From: an uncultured Paracoccaceae bacterium
Lineage (GTDB): Bacteria; Pseudomonadota; Alphaproteobacteria; Rhodobacterales; Rhodobacteraceae
Direction of reading: 5' to 3'
DNA: 64,000 bases
NCBI GenBank assembly: GCA_937895435.1
Contig: CALAXT010000072.1
Coordinates: 124,001-188,000, forward strand
A model generated the notes under the pieces. The model was not told where the DNA came from. It searched no databases and saw only the letters and a list, made by a program, of their open reading frames with translations. Below, in pieces: positions 32,957 through 42,572 of the stretch; position 1 is the first letter of the stretch, and each line of letters starts with the position of its first letter. The translations under genes were made by a program, and so were the position numbers.

Positions 32957-32984
32957 GGCCGCATCGAAAGATGCGGCCTTTTTT
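32957..32984 (+). terminator. intrinsic terminator of the rpsF-rpsR-rplI operon
   Basis: GGCCGCATC with GATGCGGCC, a 9-bp perfect stem closed by a GAAA tetraloop and followed by six T residues, 40 bp after the rplI stop. Confidence 0.95.
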
Positions 32985-33011
32985 GAATTGCGGGCGCATG
33001 TGCGCTGGTGC

Positions 33012-33926
33012 CTAACGCCCCATGCTTTCGCGCACACTGTCAATCAGCGCCTCTGCCTGTTTTTCTGACAGGTTAAAGGCCACGCGCAACTTATCCAAAT
33101 TTTGCAGCTCTGAGCCGTCCAGCACCCCATCGCGCAGCGCCTCACGCACTTGCTCTTCAAAAATAGCACGCCGCCGCGCAACTTGGTTGGCAAAGGCACT
33201 GGCAACAATACCCGTCAGCAATGCAACCAAACACACCCCCATGAATGAGGTCAGCAATGCCACAGCCTTTCCCACCGCCGTCATTGGTGTAACATCGCCA
33301 TAGCCCACCGTTGTCAGCGTGATAAACGACCAGTAAATAGCATCCGGAATAGAGGCGAATTTTTCTGGCTGCACCAGCCGCTCAGAAAAATACATCAAGC
33401 TTGATGTTATAATGACTGCAATCGCCAACAAATAAAGCGCGGCGATAAAGGCCTTACGCTCTTGATAGATCGCACTTACCAAGTCTTCGACCGCGGTGCT
33501 GTAATGTGACAATTTGAACAGCCGCAACAAGCGCACAGTCCGCAATACGCGCAAATCCAGCCCAGGAAACAGTGCCTGAGCAAAAAAAGGCAAAATAGAA
33601 ATCAGATCAACAAGCCCATGAAAACCAAATATATAACTGCGCCGACCACGCCATGTACCACCCGAAATTCCATCAAATCGCGCCCCGTTTGACCACAGAC
33701 GCACAAGATATTCAGTTGTGAAAAAGATCACGCTGCACAGCTCAAACCGGGCAAAGGCCACATGATATCGCGCCTCAATTTCATCCACCGATTCCAACAT
33801 AACGGCTGCAATATTCGCTAAAACCAACACCATGATCGACAGATCACAAATCTTGCTGGCCAAGTCAGACCTGACACCAGGGTCTAAAATTTCCATGACG
33901 CGTCGCCGCAGCGTAAAATAATCCAT
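33012..33926 (-). CDS. voltage-gated-type potassium channel
   Basis: A six-helix ion channel subunit of 304 residues, forming tetramers in the inner membrane. The selectivity filter TVGYGD is at 206-211. S4 carries regularly spaced Arg/Lys (RVLRTVRLLRLFK, 126-138), so voltage sensing is plausible. S5 and S6 flank the pore, and the C-terminus (about 250-304) is a charged cytosolic helix, possibly a coiled coil (NQVARRRAIFEEQVREAL). It stands alone, with a perfect inverted repeat just before its start. Confidence 0.92.
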   Translation of the reverse strand: MDYFTLRRRVMEILDPGVRSDLASKICDLSIMVLVLANIAAVMLESVDEIEARYHVAFARFELCSVIFFTTEYLVRLWSNGARFDGISGGTWRGRRSYIFGFHGLVDLISILPFFAQALFPGLDLRVLRTVRLLRLFKLSHYSTAVEDLVSAIYQERKAFIAALYLLAIAVIITSSLMYFSERLVQPEKFASIPDAIYWSFITLTTVGYGDVTPMTAVGKAVALLTSFMGVCLVALLTGIVASAFANQVARRRAIFEEQVREALRDGVLDGSELQNLDKLRVAFNLSEKQAEALIDSVRESMGR

Positions 33927-33934
33927 TCCATCCC

Positions 33935-33951
33935 CAAATTCGCTGAATTTG
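33935..33951 (-). promoter_or_regulatory. perfect inverted repeat before the K+ channel gene
   Basis: CAAATTC-GCT-GAATTTG, 7-bp arms, ending 8 bp upstream of the ATG at 33926. It could be an operator at the transcription start or a hairpin that masks the GGGGATGGA ribosome site. Confidence 0.4.
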
Positions 33952-33996
33952 CACTATTATTGAGAAATCTGCAATTTTAAGGCCAATATAAAATGC

Positions 33997-34026
33997 AAAA
34001 AACCGGGCCAGTTTCTGACCCGGTTT
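33997..34026 (-). terminator. intrinsic terminator of the PHP-domain gene
   Basis: AAAACCGGGTCAG pairs with CTGGCCCGGTTTT on the minus strand (one mismatch or wobble), followed by a T run. It lies 23 bp past the stop of the PHP gene and before the K+ channel. Confidence 0.85.
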
Positions 34027-34048
34027 TGCCCCATTAAAGACGTTGGGC

Positions 34049-34966
34049 TTAAAGCCAATAAGGGTTTGACCAGGCACGCCGCCCAGCCGCATCCACCACT
34101 GTCACCCGCACCCAATCTGAATTGGCGAACCGCTCAAGCGGCATGCTGGCGCGTGTCATCGACAATCCATGGATCGCCCGCGCAGCCGATCCGGCCCCCT
34201 GCACAATCACCGCCGCCGCTGCCGAACAGCTGACCTCAACCGATGTATCCGTAATTTCAACAGACCGAATTTCAGGACCCTGGGTGGAATAATGCAGACC
34301 GGCCTTCAGGGCCTCAACCAAAGCGTCGGGGTCATTTTCTTCTGCTTTCACCATGACCCAACCTCCGAAATGATCCGGCTCTGAGAAGTGCGCATCATCG
34401 GTGGCAATCAAATGCAACCGCCGCCCTTCCGTAAGCAACAGATCATTTATGGCAAACCCATCGGGACGGTCGCAGCCCGTCATGCAGCCATGGTTGTAAA
34501 TTTCAACCGCGTGGGCGGCTTCAATCAACCGGGCATCGGCAAGCGTCAGCCCTGACCACTGTGGATGGGCAATCGCCACAAAAGCCCCCGCCTTGCGGGC
34601 GCGTGCAGCCAGATCTGCGGCCGATTCAGCGCCCTCGACGGGGGCGAAATCAGGGGCATGCGGCGGCGTGAAATCGGCCGGCAAACCAACCCCCACCATA
34701 TGCCATAACTCACCATTCAGCATGGCACCGCTGTGCAGTTCAGCACCCAAAATCGTGGTAAAATCCCGGGTACGATAGCCGGTCGTATCCACAATCGGAT
34801 AATCGTAAAGCCCAACAAGATGATCGGTCAGCGCCAAAAAATCATAGCCCTCAGCGCGATAACGGCGGCAGACCTCTGCAGGCTCTAGGACCCCGTCAGA
34901 CCGCGTGGAATGGGTGTGAAGATTGCCGCGCCAAAAGCGGCCGGGGGCGGTAAAGGCATCTTGCAT
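34049..34966 (-). CDS. PHP-domain metal-dependent hydrolase
   Basis: A 305-residue protein of the PHP superfamily (CehA/McbA-like metallohydrolases, often phosphoesterases). Metal-ligand motifs are LHTHSTRSDG (about 16-25), FLALTDH (about 44-50), AIAHPQWSG (about 155) and ATDDAHFSE (about 212). A beta-rich C-terminal domain (about 240-305) follows. The substrate is unknown. It has its own terminator and no obvious operon partner; the ABC importer is 110 bp downstream of its start, transcribed the same way. Confidence 0.85.
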   Translation of the reverse strand: MQDAFTAPGRFWRGNLHTHSTRSDGVLEPAEVCRRYRAEGYDFLALTDHLVGLYDYPIVDTTGYRTRDFTTILGAELHSGAMLNGELWHMVGVGLPADFTPPHAPDFAPVEGAESAADLAARARKAGAFVAIAHPQWSGLTLADARLIEAAHAVEIYNHGCMTGCDRPDGFAINDLLLTEGRRLHLIATDDAHFSEPDHFGGWVMVKAEENDPDALVEALKAGLHYSTQGPEIRSVEITDTSVEVSCSAAAAVIVQGAGSAARAIHGLSMTRASMPLERFANSDWVRVTVVDAAGRRAWSNPYWL

Positions 34967-35006
34967 CTGGCACCTGTCATGGTTTGAAACATCTTTGAAA
35001 GAAATG

Positions 35007-35042
35007 GCGCAGCCCGCAGATCAAAGCAACTGTCCGCTGCGC
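35007..35042 (-). terminator. possible terminator of the ABC importer operon
   Basis: GCGCAGC pairs with GCTGCGC (7 bp), with three more pairs inside. It lies 35 bp after the ATPase stop; the following CATTTCTTTC is only moderately T-rich, so termination may be partial. Confidence 0.4.
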
Positions 35043-35076
35043 TTTTACAAAAATTTCACACCCCACCAAAACCCGA

Positions 35077-35736
35077 TCAAGCATCAGATGTCAGCTGCAA
35101 CACTGGCCCCTGCGCCGCCGTTGCGTCGCCCGCATCATGGGTGACCAGCATCACCGGCAGCCCCAAGGCGCGCGCTTGGTCAAAAACAAAACCACGCACC
35201 TGCGCCCGCAAGTCGCTGTCCAATCGCGAAAACGGCTCATCCAGCAACAGCGCCTGTGGTTCCGCCAACAGCGTACGCATCAGCGCCACCCGAGCCCGCT
35301 GCCCCCCCGACAGCGTCGCAGGGTCGCGGTCCTCAAACCCCGCAAGCCCGGCCTGCTCCAACGCCTGCGCCACACGGGCCTGCCGCACTGCACGCCCCCG
35401 CAGGCAGGCTGGCAGCCCAAAGGCCAGATTGCCGCCCACAGACAAATGTGGAAACAGCAAATCATCTTGAAACAAAATACCAATCCGGCGGGTCGCAATC
35501 GGGGCATCGGTCACATCGCGCCCATGCAAAATCACCCGACCTTGCATGCGAAACTCGGGTGCCAACGCACCGATCAGCGCCGAGAGCAGCGTTGATTTTC
35601 CAGCCCCCGATGGGCCCATCACGCTCGTGATCTGTCCTGGTGAGATCTGGTGATCCATCTCAACCAAACGCCGCGCCCCACACCAAATTTTCAGCGCGCA
35701 AATCTCTAGACCAGTCTTTTGTTGCCCCTGCACCAT
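35077..35736 (-). CDS. ynjD: ABC importer ATP-binding protein, YnjD-like
   Basis: The ATPase of an importer, 219 residues. It has Walker A GPSGAGKST (41-49), Q-loop near residue 90, signature LSGGQ (142-146), Walker B LLLDEP (163-168) and switch His200. The sequence resembles YnjD/ThiQ-type ATPases of small-molecule importers. It starts 1 bp before the permease stop region and is the last gene of the binding protein-permease-ATPase operon. The substrate is not known; thiamine-like compounds have been suggested for the family by its resemblance to ThiBPQ. Confidence 0.88.
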   Translation of the reverse strand: MVQGQQKTGLEICALKIWCGARRLVEMDHQISPGQITSVMGPSGAGKSTLLSALIGALAPEFRMQGRVILHGRDVTDAPIATRRIGILFQDDLLFPHLSVGGNLAFGLPACLRGRAVRQARVAQALEQAGLAGFEDRDPATLSGGQRARVALMRTLLAEPQALLLDEPFSRLDSDLRAQVRGFVFDQARALGLPVMLVTHDAGDATAAQGPVLQLTSDA

Positions 35737-37485
35737 TTACCCCCCAATGGCCACACGGCTCATCCCACGCCGATTGGCAAAGATGACACCCGGCAAGATC
35801 ACCGCCGCCGCAAACCCAATCACCGGCACAATAATCTGCGCCAAAGCATAGGCCCCAATCAATCGCCGGTTCCCCCCTGCGGCCAAGGCAACCGCCTCGG
35901 TCGTGAGGGTTTCGACCCGCCCCGCCCCCATCAAAAGCGTCGGCAAATACTGGCCCACCGATACAGCAAACCCGACCGCCGCTGCGGTCAGCAACGCCGC
36001 AAGCAGCATAGGCAACCGCAGGCTCCAGAAAATACGCACCCGCCCCGCACCAAGCGCCGCGGCCTGCAACGCCAGCCGCGGGTCCCAACTCTGCCACGGG
36101 CCACAGAGTGATAAAACCACATATGGAAAGACAAAAATCACATGCGTGGCCATCACCAAAACCACCCCACCCTGCATTCCCAAAGCCAGCGCTGCCGTCT
36201 GCAACCCCGGCACAAAAACCACCTGCGGCATGATCAGCGGCAAATAAATCAGCCACAACACCGGCGATGTCCCCGCCACTTTGGGCCGCGCCCCAAGCCA
36301 AGCCAGCGCCAAGATGGCCCCCACCAACGTCGCGCCCAGCGCAATCAAAATCGTTGTGCCCAGCGCCGAAAGAAGCCCACCACCACCGCGCCAAACATCC
36401 CGCCAGACCCCCAGTGACCATGTCTGTGGCAATGCATCTGGAAACCGCCAAATCCCAGCAAACGACCAAATCGTCAGCCCAAGCAGCCCGACAACCATTC
36501 CCACCACACCCAAAGCCACGACTGCCAGCATCCCCCCCCGCAGCCAGCCTTCGGCCCATAGCCCCCGCACACCCGAGAAATTCCAAGCTCGCGCCCAGTG
36601 CGCAACCATCCGCGCACCGAAATGCCACAAAATCAAAGCCCCCAGAACAGCGCCCAACAGAAAAAGCGCCGCCGCCGCCCCCTGCATCCGCAGCGCCAGA
36701 TCGGGCTGGCCCATCCAAATCACCACTTGCACCGCCAAGGGTGCCGGCCGGGTCGGCCCCAAGATCGCCGCCATCTCAACCGATGTCATCGCATAGGCCA
36801 ACACCGCATAAATGGGCAGCCGAATTTGCGGGTAAATCGCTGGAAAAACAGTCTTAAACCACCCCACAGTCCGGCCATACCCTAAGCTTTGCGCCAAAAG
36901 CACCCGCCCCCGCAGGGCTGGCTGTCCCAATGCGGCCAGTGTCACCAACAGCAAAAACGGCAGCTCTTTCGCCACCAAACCCGCCATCAGCGCCAGCCCC
37001 CATGGGTCTTGCAGCACCAAAAGATCGGGCGGGTCTTGCCAGCCCGTTGCCCAGGGTGACAGCAACCGCGCCAAAAATCCTGACGGCGCAATCAAAAAGG
37101 CCAAGCCCAGCGCTGCAGCAGCATGCGGCAACGCCAGCATTGGCGCTAAAAGCCGCATCACCAAACCAAAAACACGCCCCCCCTGCAGGGCTGCAACAAT
37201 CGCTTGGCTCAAAGCAAACGCAATCAGGGTAGAGCCCACTCCACTCAAAAACGCCAGCCACAGGGCTTCCCAAAGCCCCGGCCATTGCCAGACCGCCCGC
37301 CAGGGCGCAAGCGTCAGCGCAACAGATGCCCCCCCCGCAGCACGCAATCCCGGCACCACGCCAAAGGCCGGCAGGATCATACCCCACAGCCCCAGCGCAA
37401 TCGGCACCACCAGCACCATCACGCAAAAAAGTCGCACCGTTTTTGCCCAGGCGGCCGCATGGGGCCAGCCCAGCGCATGGTTCAT
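35737..37485 (-). CDS. ynjC: ABC importer permease, fused double domain, YnjC-like
   Basis: A 582-residue inner-membrane protein with about twelve hydrophobic helices, in two homologous halves each having a binding-protein-dependent permease domain. EAA-loop-like segments are near GYGRTVGWFKTVFPAIYPQIRLP in the first half (as two conserved blocks) and GAGRVRIFWSLRLPMLL in the second. Fused permeases of this type occur in ThiP and YnjC. The ATG at 37485 overlaps the stop of the binding-protein gene. An upstream in-frame start (37536) lies within that gene and is rejected. Confidence 0.9.
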   Translation of the reverse strand: MNHALGWPHAAAWAKTVRLFCVMVLVVPIALGLWGMILPAFGVVPGLRAAGGASVALTLAPWRAVWQWPGLWEALWLAFLSGVGSTLIAFALSQAIVAALQGGRVFGLVMRLLAPMLALPHAAAALGLAFLIAPSGFLARLLSPWATGWQDPPDLLVLQDPWGLALMAGLVAKELPFLLLVTLAALGQPALRGRVLLAQSLGYGRTVGWFKTVFPAIYPQIRLPIYAVLAYAMTSVEMAAILGPTRPAPLAVQVVIWMGQPDLALRMQGAAAALFLLGAVLGALILWHFGARMVAHWARAWNFSGVRGLWAEGWLRGGMLAVVALGVVGMVVGLLGLTIWSFAGIWRFPDALPQTWSLGVWRDVWRGGGGLLSALGTTILIALGATLVGAILALAWLGARPKVAGTSPVLWLIYLPLIMPQVVFVPGLQTAALALGMQGGVVLVMATHVIFVFPYVVLSLCGPWQSWDPRLALQAAALGAGRVRIFWSLRLPMLLAALLTAAAVGFAVSVGQYLPTLLMGAGRVETLTTEAVALAAGGNRRLIGAYALAQIIVPVIGFAAAVILPGVIFANRRGMSRVAIGG

Positions 37486-38708
37486 TGCGCAATCCCGTAG
37501 CGCAGGCTCCAATCTTTGGCGATTTGTTCCATCCAACTTGGGTGCGGTTCAAGCAACGATGGGCCAAGATCAGCGGGGGCCAGTGTGGCAATCCCCAAAT
37601 CCAATCGGTCAAACCGTGCGCGCGCCACCGGGTCAAGCGCATCCATGTTCAACACAGTCTGAAACCCCAGCACATTTGGGTCTGCAGCACGGGCCTGCAC
37701 CTCGGGGTCAAGCAACAAATTGGCCACAACCAAAGCCCCCGCTTGGTGTGCTGCGTTATACGGAATGGCCACAAAACTGGCGTTGCCAATCGTGCCACCC
37801 TGCCAAACAAAGCTGCGCACTGTGTCGGGCAATTGTCCATCCGCTATCGCCGCCGAGGCCCGCCCGGGGTTAAAGGCAAAAGACAGAGCAATTTCGCCAT
37901 CTGCCAGCAATTGTGCCAAAGCCGGCTCATTGGCCGGAAACGCCCGCCCTGAACGCCACAAATGTGGTGTCAGATCATCAAGATAGCGCCACAGTGGTGC
38001 CACTTGGGCAGTATATTGGGCCGGATCAACAGGCGCTTGCAACACACGCGCATCCCCAATCACGCCAATCAGAATTTGCTTCAAAAACGTGGTGCCCAAA
38101 TAGTCGGGCGGCTGCGGAAAGGTAAATCGGCCGGGGTTTGCGCGCGCCCATTCCAGCAGGGCAGCAGCAGATCTGGGTGGGTTTGGCAAACGCGCGCTAT
38201 CATGTTCAAACACCAATTGCGCCATCGCCCAAGGTGATTCCAACCCATCCGTTGGCACTGTAAAATCATTGGCCACCGCAGGTTTTCCCACGACGTCAAC
38301 ATAACGCCAATTGGGCAGCGCCTCAGCAAATGGCCCAAAAAGCAGATCAGCAGATTTCATGGCCGCGAAATTTCCACCGTTTATCCAAATCAGGTCCACC
38401 GCGCCCCCGCTGTCTTGACCTGCCGCCCGTTCCGACAACACGCGCGTCACCGCATCTGATGTCGATGCCAGCTTGACCTGTTGCACCCGCACACCATGCC
38501 GCGCTTCGGCGGTTTCGCCCAGCCATTCTATAAAATCATTGATCCGTGGGTCTCCCCCCCATGCGTGCCAATAAACCGTCTGCCCCCTCGCTTGGTCCAG
38601 CACGGCTGGCCAATTGGTAGGCTCGGGGGTCTGCGCCGCTACAGGGATCTGCACCCCCACGTTTATCGCCAAAGCCACAGCAATAATCTGTCCCAGTTTG
38701 GTAAACAT
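37482..38708 (-). CDS. ynjB: ABC importer periplasmic binding protein, YnjB-like
   Basis: A 408-residue solute-binding protein. It has a signal peptide (MFTKLGQIIAVALAINVGVQ, cleavage after VAAQ), then the YnjB core with QTVYWHAWGGDPRINDFIEW near residue 45, and VDLIWINGGNFAAMK near 110. It is first in the operon with ynjC and ynjD. The ligand is unknown. A CDP-alcohol phosphatidyltransferase diverges from it, as ynjF accompanies ynjBCD in E. coli. The ATG at 38708 follows a GGGAGAG ribosome site; the longer frame start is rejected. Confidence 0.9.
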   Translation of the reverse strand: MFTKLGQIIAVALAINVGVQIPVAAQTPEPTNWPAVLDQARGQTVYWHAWGGDPRINDFIEWLGETAEARHGVRVQQVKLASTSDAVTRVLSERAAGQDSGGAVDLIWINGGNFAAMKSADLLFGPFAEALPNWRYVDVVGKPAVANDFTVPTDGLESPWAMAQLVFEHDSARLPNPPRSAAALLEWARANPGRFTFPQPPDYLGTTFLKQILIGVIGDARVLQAPVDPAQYTAQVAPLWRYLDDLTPHLWRSGRAFPANEPALAQLLADGEIALSFAFNPGRASAAIADGQLPDTVRSFVWQGGTIGNASFVAIPYNAAHQAGALVVANLLLDPEVQARAADPNVLGFQTVLNMDALDPVARARFDRLDLGIATLAPADLGPSLLEPHPSWMEQIAKDWSLRYGIAQ

Positions 38709-38829
38709 CAGCTCTCCCTTATTTGTCCACGGCACACGTCCAATCGGGGCCAAAGCGGCGCCCCTTGGGTTGCATTGTATTTTTTACCCAGACGGGTCAC
38801 AAGATAGCGTGAAACAGGAAAGGCCCGCT
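38709..38829. promoter_or_regulatory. divergent promoter region, ynjB and the YnjF-like gene
   Basis: This 121-bp gap holds both promoters. I looked for a thiamine-pyrophosphate riboswitch because of the suspected substrate, and saw no THI-box core. A GC-rich partial inverted repeat (GGGGCC..GGCGCCCC) lies near 38745-38764, upstream of ynjB. Confidence 0.35.
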
Positions 38830-39450
38830 ATGCTAGATCGCTGGATGCGCCCGCTGATTGACCCTCCGTTGAACAGGCTGGGCCGCAGCTTGGCCAGGGC
38901 TGGCCTGCACGCGAACAGTATCACCCTCTTGGGACTGGCTTTGGGGCTGGTGGCGGCCGGTTTGATTGGTTTTGGCCAAATGACAGCCGCGCTTGTTTTG
39001 CTTTTGGCCAGCCGCGTGGCCGATGGGTTGGATGGCGCAGTGGCCCGCGCAACAACGCCCACAGATTTTGGTGGCTATCTCGATATTTGTGCTGACTTTT
39101 TGTTTTATGGTGCGATCCCGATGGGGTTTGCGTTGCTGGCACCCGACACCAACGCCGTTGCGGCGGCGTTCTTATTGCTCAGCTTTTATGTCAACGGTGC
39201 CAGCTTTCTCGGCTATGCGATCTTAGCCGAGAAGCATGGGCTAAAAACCAGTACACGAGGCAAAAAATCGCTTTATTTCACGGGCGGCTTGCTTGAAGGC
39301 ACTGAAACAATCGGATTTTTTTGTCTGATCTGTTTGTGGCCATCGGCCTTTGCACCGCTGGCATGGGGGTTTGGTACACTTTGTTTGGTTACAGCCACCA
39401 GCCGCATTGTGTTGGCCCGACAGGTCTTTGACGCACACCCCAAAGACTAA
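38830..39450 (+). CDS. CDP-alcohol phosphatidyltransferase, YnjF-like
   Basis: An integral membrane enzyme of 206 residues that would join a CMP-activated lipid and an alcohol. The family motif is present: D65-x2-DG-x2-AR, then G81-x3-D85-x3-D89, with a seven-residue spacer after AR. About six hydrophobic helices are visible. The residues TPTDFGGYLDI resemble YnjF and not PgsA or PssA. The ATG at 38830 has an AGGAAAGG ribosome site; earlier in-frame codons are rejected. The substrate is unknown. Confidence 0.85.
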   Translation: MLDRWMRPLIDPPLNRLGRSLARAGLHANSITLLGLALGLVAAGLIGFGQMTAALVLLLASRVADGLDGAVARATTPTDFGGYLDICADFLFYGAIPMGFALLAPDTNAVAAAFLLLSFYVNGASFLGYAILAEKHGLKTSTRGKKSLYFTGGLLEGTETIGFFCLICLWPSAFAPLAWGFGTLCLVTATSRIVLARQVFDAHPKD

Positions 39451-40601
39451 AGCAAAACACCACCGCGCCAAACCGCTTTCAGGCTTAGGTCCGCGCCCAG
39501 ATGCACCATATCCGCAGCCCCTCCGGGCTGCAGATGGCCCAGCCCCGCCGCCGCTTGGCCAATCAACGCTGCGGGCCGCGCTGTGGCCATCGCAAGCGCC
39601 GTTTCCAGCCCAGTCTCCGGGTCGTCCAGCGCCGTCATCATGACGGCTACTGCACAACGCAAATCACAATCAGCGCCAGCCAAAGTACCATCCGCCAATC
39701 GCAACTGCCCCCCCCTGCGCAAAATGCGCCGCCCCCCCAAGTCAAATCCGGTCAAATCAGTGCCCGCAACCGCCATCGCATCTGATACCAAAAACAACCC
39801 CGGTGCACGTTTGGCCGCAGCCGCAATGCGCAAGACCGCCGGTGCGACATGCACACCATCGGCAATCACCCCCGCATAAACCGCCGCCGCCAGCGCCGCA
39901 CCGGCCAAGCCCGGCGCCCGGTGACCAAGCGGTGCCATCGCGTTGAACACATGCGTGACCCCGCGCGCACCCGCCCCAAAGGCCGCCTGTGCGGTTTCAA
40001 AACTGCAATCACTGTGGCCCAGGCTGACAATCACCCCCGCTGCAACCAAAGCGGTGATTTGCTCTGGGGTGACGGCCTCAGGGGCCAGCGTCACCATCAG
40101 CACCGGCAACTGCGCAGCGGCCGCACACAACATGGCCAGATCTTGCGGCTGCATCGGGCGGATCAAATCAGCCGCATGTGCGCCCTTTCGCGCCGGATCC
40201 AAATGCGGTCCCTCCAGATGCAGGCCTAAAAAACCCGGCAGCCTTTGGCGCGCGGCCTGAACACCTGCCGCAAGCACAGCGCCCGTCACCTCTGGCGTGT
40301 CTGTGATCAGCGTGGGCAAAAGCGATGTCGTGCCCAAACGTCCATGCGCCCGAATGATGCAGGCTATTTCCGCCACACCGGGTGATTGGCCCAGCATCAC
40401 GCCGCCGCCCCCATTCACCTGCAAATCAACCAAACCAGGCGCCAAAATTCCCCCAGATAAGACATGCGCATGTGCCGGGGCCGGCCCCTTGGGCGGTTCG
40501 CCAATGGCCAGCACACGCCCATCACGCACCCACAGGGCTGCCCCCCGATGCAAGCGCGCGCCATCAAACACGTCTGCCCCTATGAAAATATGCTCAGCCA
40601 T
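39447..40601 (-). CDS. nagA: N-acetylglucosamine-6-phosphate deacetylase NagA
   Basis: Removes acetate from GlcNAc-6-P in amino sugar and cell-wall recycling; 384 residues, the usual length. Amidohydrolase fold motifs include LVDLQVNGGGGVML, GLHLEGPHLDPARKGAH (containing the metal-binding Glu), the His in SLGHSDC and THVFNAMAPLGHR. The catalytic Asp is in LFLVSDAMAVAG. The frame extends upstream to 40670, but MAEHIFIGADVFDG at 40601 is the family-like start. No nagB or transporter is adjacent. It converges with the YnjF-like gene, overlapping by 4 bp. Confidence 0.92.
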   Translation of the reverse strand: MAEHIFIGADVFDGARLHRGAALWVRDGRVLAIGEPPKGPAPAHAHVLSGGILAPGLVDLQVNGGGGVMLGQSPGVAEIACIIRAHGRLGTTSLLPTLITDTPEVTGAVLAAGVQAARQRLPGFLGLHLEGPHLDPARKGAHAADLIRPMQPQDLAMLCAAAAQLPVLMVTLAPEAVTPEQITALVAAGVIVSLGHSDCSFETAQAAFGAGARGVTHVFNAMAPLGHRAPGLAGAALAAAVYAGVIADGVHVAPAVLRIAAAAKRAPGLFLVSDAMAVAGTDLTGFDLGGRRILRRGGQLRLADGTLAGADCDLRCAVAVMMTALDDPETGLETALAMATARPAALIGQAAAGLGHLQPGGAADMVHLGADLSLKAVWRGGVLL

Positions 40602-40720
40602 CTTTGCCCCTTTGGCCCCAAACACCCACACACGCACCCGCCTGCATGCGGCCTGCTCTTGACCTGCCACGCGCGGCCTGCCATTTCCAGTGGATGATTT
40701 CTTAAAAATAGGACATGCCC

Positions 40721-42565
40721 ATGCCCGTCTATCGTTCCCGCACCACCACCCATGGCCGCAACATGGCCGGCGCCCGCGGACTTTGGCGCGCCACGGGCAT
40801 GAAAGATGACGATTTCGGCAAACCGATCATTGCCATCGTTAACTCATTCACACAATTCGTGCCGGGCCACGTGCATTTGAAAGATCTGGGCCAACTGGTC
40901 GCGCGCGAAGTAGAAGCCGCAGGGGGCGTGGCCAAAGAATTCAACACAATCGCCGTCGATGACGGCATTGCAATGGGCCACGATGGCATGCTTTATTCGC
41001 TGCCATCGCGCGAATTGATCGCCGATAGCGTTGAATATATGGTCAATGCGCATTGCGCAGATGCCATGGTGTGTATTTCAAACTGCGATAAAATCACCCC
41101 CGGCATGCTGATGGCGGCCATGCGGTTGAACATTCCGGTGGTCTTCGTCTCGGGCGGCCCGATGGAGGCCGGCAAAGTCGTGCTGAATGGTAAGGAACAG
41201 GCGCTGGATCTTGTGGATGCCATGGTTGCCGCCGCCGATGACAGCATCAGCGACAGCGATCTGGCCAAAATCGAACAAGCCGCCTGCCCCACCTGTGGGT
41301 CTTGCTCTGGGATGTTTACCGCCAATTCTATGAACTGCCTGACCGAGGCGCTTGGCTTGTCGCTGCCGGGCAACGGCTCCACCTTAGCCACACACGCTGA
41401 CCGCCGTGCGCTTTTTTTGCGCGCAGGTCAGCTGATCGTCGAGATCACCAAACGCCACTATGAACAAGATGACGCCTCTGTGCTGCCGCGCAACGTCGCG
41501 ACACGCGAAGCCTTTGAAAATGCGATGACACTGGATATCGCGATGGGGGGGTCCACCAACACCGTGCTGCACATTCTGGCGGCCGCCATTGAGGGTGGTG
41601 TTGATTTCACCATGGATGACATTGATGCGCTGTCACGCCGGGTGCCTGTTTTGTGCAAAGTGGCGCCGGCCAAGGCGGATGTGCACATGGAAGATGTGCA
41701 CCGCGCTGGCGGCATCATGGCGATCTTGGGCCAGTTGGATGCAGCGGGTCTGCTGCATCGCGATGTGCCGACCGTCCATGCCCCAAGCCTGGGCGCTGCG
41801 ATCGACCATTGGGATATCAGCCGCAGCGATGCGCCTGAGGCCCGTGCCTTATTTCTGGCAGCCCCAGGCGGCGTGCCAACCCAAGTGGCCTTTAGCCAAA
41901 ACCGTCGGTGGACTGACCTTGACACCGACCGCACCACAGGCGTGATCCGCAGCGCCGAAACCCCATTTTCCAAAGACGGTGGTCTGGCCGTACTGAAGGG
42001 CAACCTTGCACCCAAGGGCTGCATTGTAAAAACCGCAGGCGTTGACGACAGCATCCTGAAATTTTCCGGCCCAGCCCGGGTGTTTGAAAGCCAGAATGCC
42101 GCTGTTGAGGCGATTTTGTCCCAAAATCGCATCCAACCAGGCGACGTGCTGGTAATCCGCTATGAAGGCCCCAAGGGGGGCCCAGGCATGCAAGAAATGC
42201 TCTATCCGACCAGCTATCTGAAATCCAAAGGTCTGGGCAAAGCCTGCGCGCTGGTCACCGATGGCCGCTTTTCTGGCGGAACATCGGGCCTGTCGATCGG
42301 CCACGCCTCGCCCGAGGCCGCCGCTGGCGGAACGATCGGGCTGGTGCAAGATGGCGATATGATCGACATCGATATCCCAAACCGCAGCATTTCGCTGCGC
42401 GTCGATGAAAGCACATTGGCCACACGCCGCGCTGCCCAAGACAAACTGGGGTGGAAACCCGCCGCACCACGCAAACGCAAAGTGACCCCGGCGCTGCGTG
42501 CCTATGCGCTTTTTGCCAGCAGCGCTGACATGGGCGCAGTTCGGGTGCTGCCAGCAGACGAATAA
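40721..42565 (+). CDS. ilvD: dihydroxy-acid dehydratase IlvD
   Basis: Third enzyme of branched-chain amino acid synthesis, dehydrating 2,3-dihydroxy acids with an iron-sulphur cluster and Mg2+. It has 614 residues, the long bacterial form. Conserved segments are [20 protein letters not shown] at the start, [11 protein letters not shown] with a cluster Cys, [19 protein letters not shown] with two more, and [20 protein letters not shown] near the C-terminus. The ATG at 40721 matches the usual N-terminus and has AGGA at good spacing; the ATG at 40715 would be too close to it. Confidence 0.96.
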   Translation: MPVYRSRTTTHGRNMAGARGLWRATGMKDDDFGKPIIAIVNSFTQFVPGHVHLKDLGQLVAREVEAAGGVAKEFNTIAVDDGIAMGHDGMLYSLPSRELIADSVEYMVNAHCADAMVCISNCDKITPGMLMAAMRLNIPVVFVSGGPMEAGKVVLNGKEQALDLVDAMVAAADDSISDSDLAKIEQAACPTCGSCSGMFTANSMNCLTEALGLSLPGNGSTLATHADRRALFLRAGQLIVEITKRHYEQDDASVLPRNVATREAFENAMTLDIAMGGSTNTVLHILAAAIEGGVDFTMDDIDALSRRVPVLCKVAPAKADVHMEDVHRAGGIMAILGQLDAAGLLHRDVPTVHAPSLGAAIDHWDISRSDAPEARALFLAAPGGVPTQVAFSQNRRWTDLDTDRTTGVIRSAETPFSKDGGLAVLKGNLAPKGCIVKTAGVDDSILKFSGPARVFESQNAAVEAILSQNRIQPGDVLVIRYEGPKGGPGMQEMLYPTSYLKSKGLGKACALVTDGRFSGGTSGLSIGHASPEAAAGGTIGLVQDGDMIDIDIPNRSISLRVDESTLATRRAAQDKLGWKPAAPRKRKVTPALRAYALFASSADMGAVRVLPADE

Positions 42566-42572
42566 TGGCTTT

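Noticed and set aside
35660-36718. Long minus-strand ORF rich in Gly, Ala, Cys and Asp
   Set aside because: It is an out-of-frame reading of the YnjC permease gene; the composition is unlike a folded protein and the permease frame has clear membrane helices.
38709-38829. Thiamine-pyrophosphate riboswitch upstream of ynjB
   Set aside because: The THI-box core elements are not present, and the gap is short.
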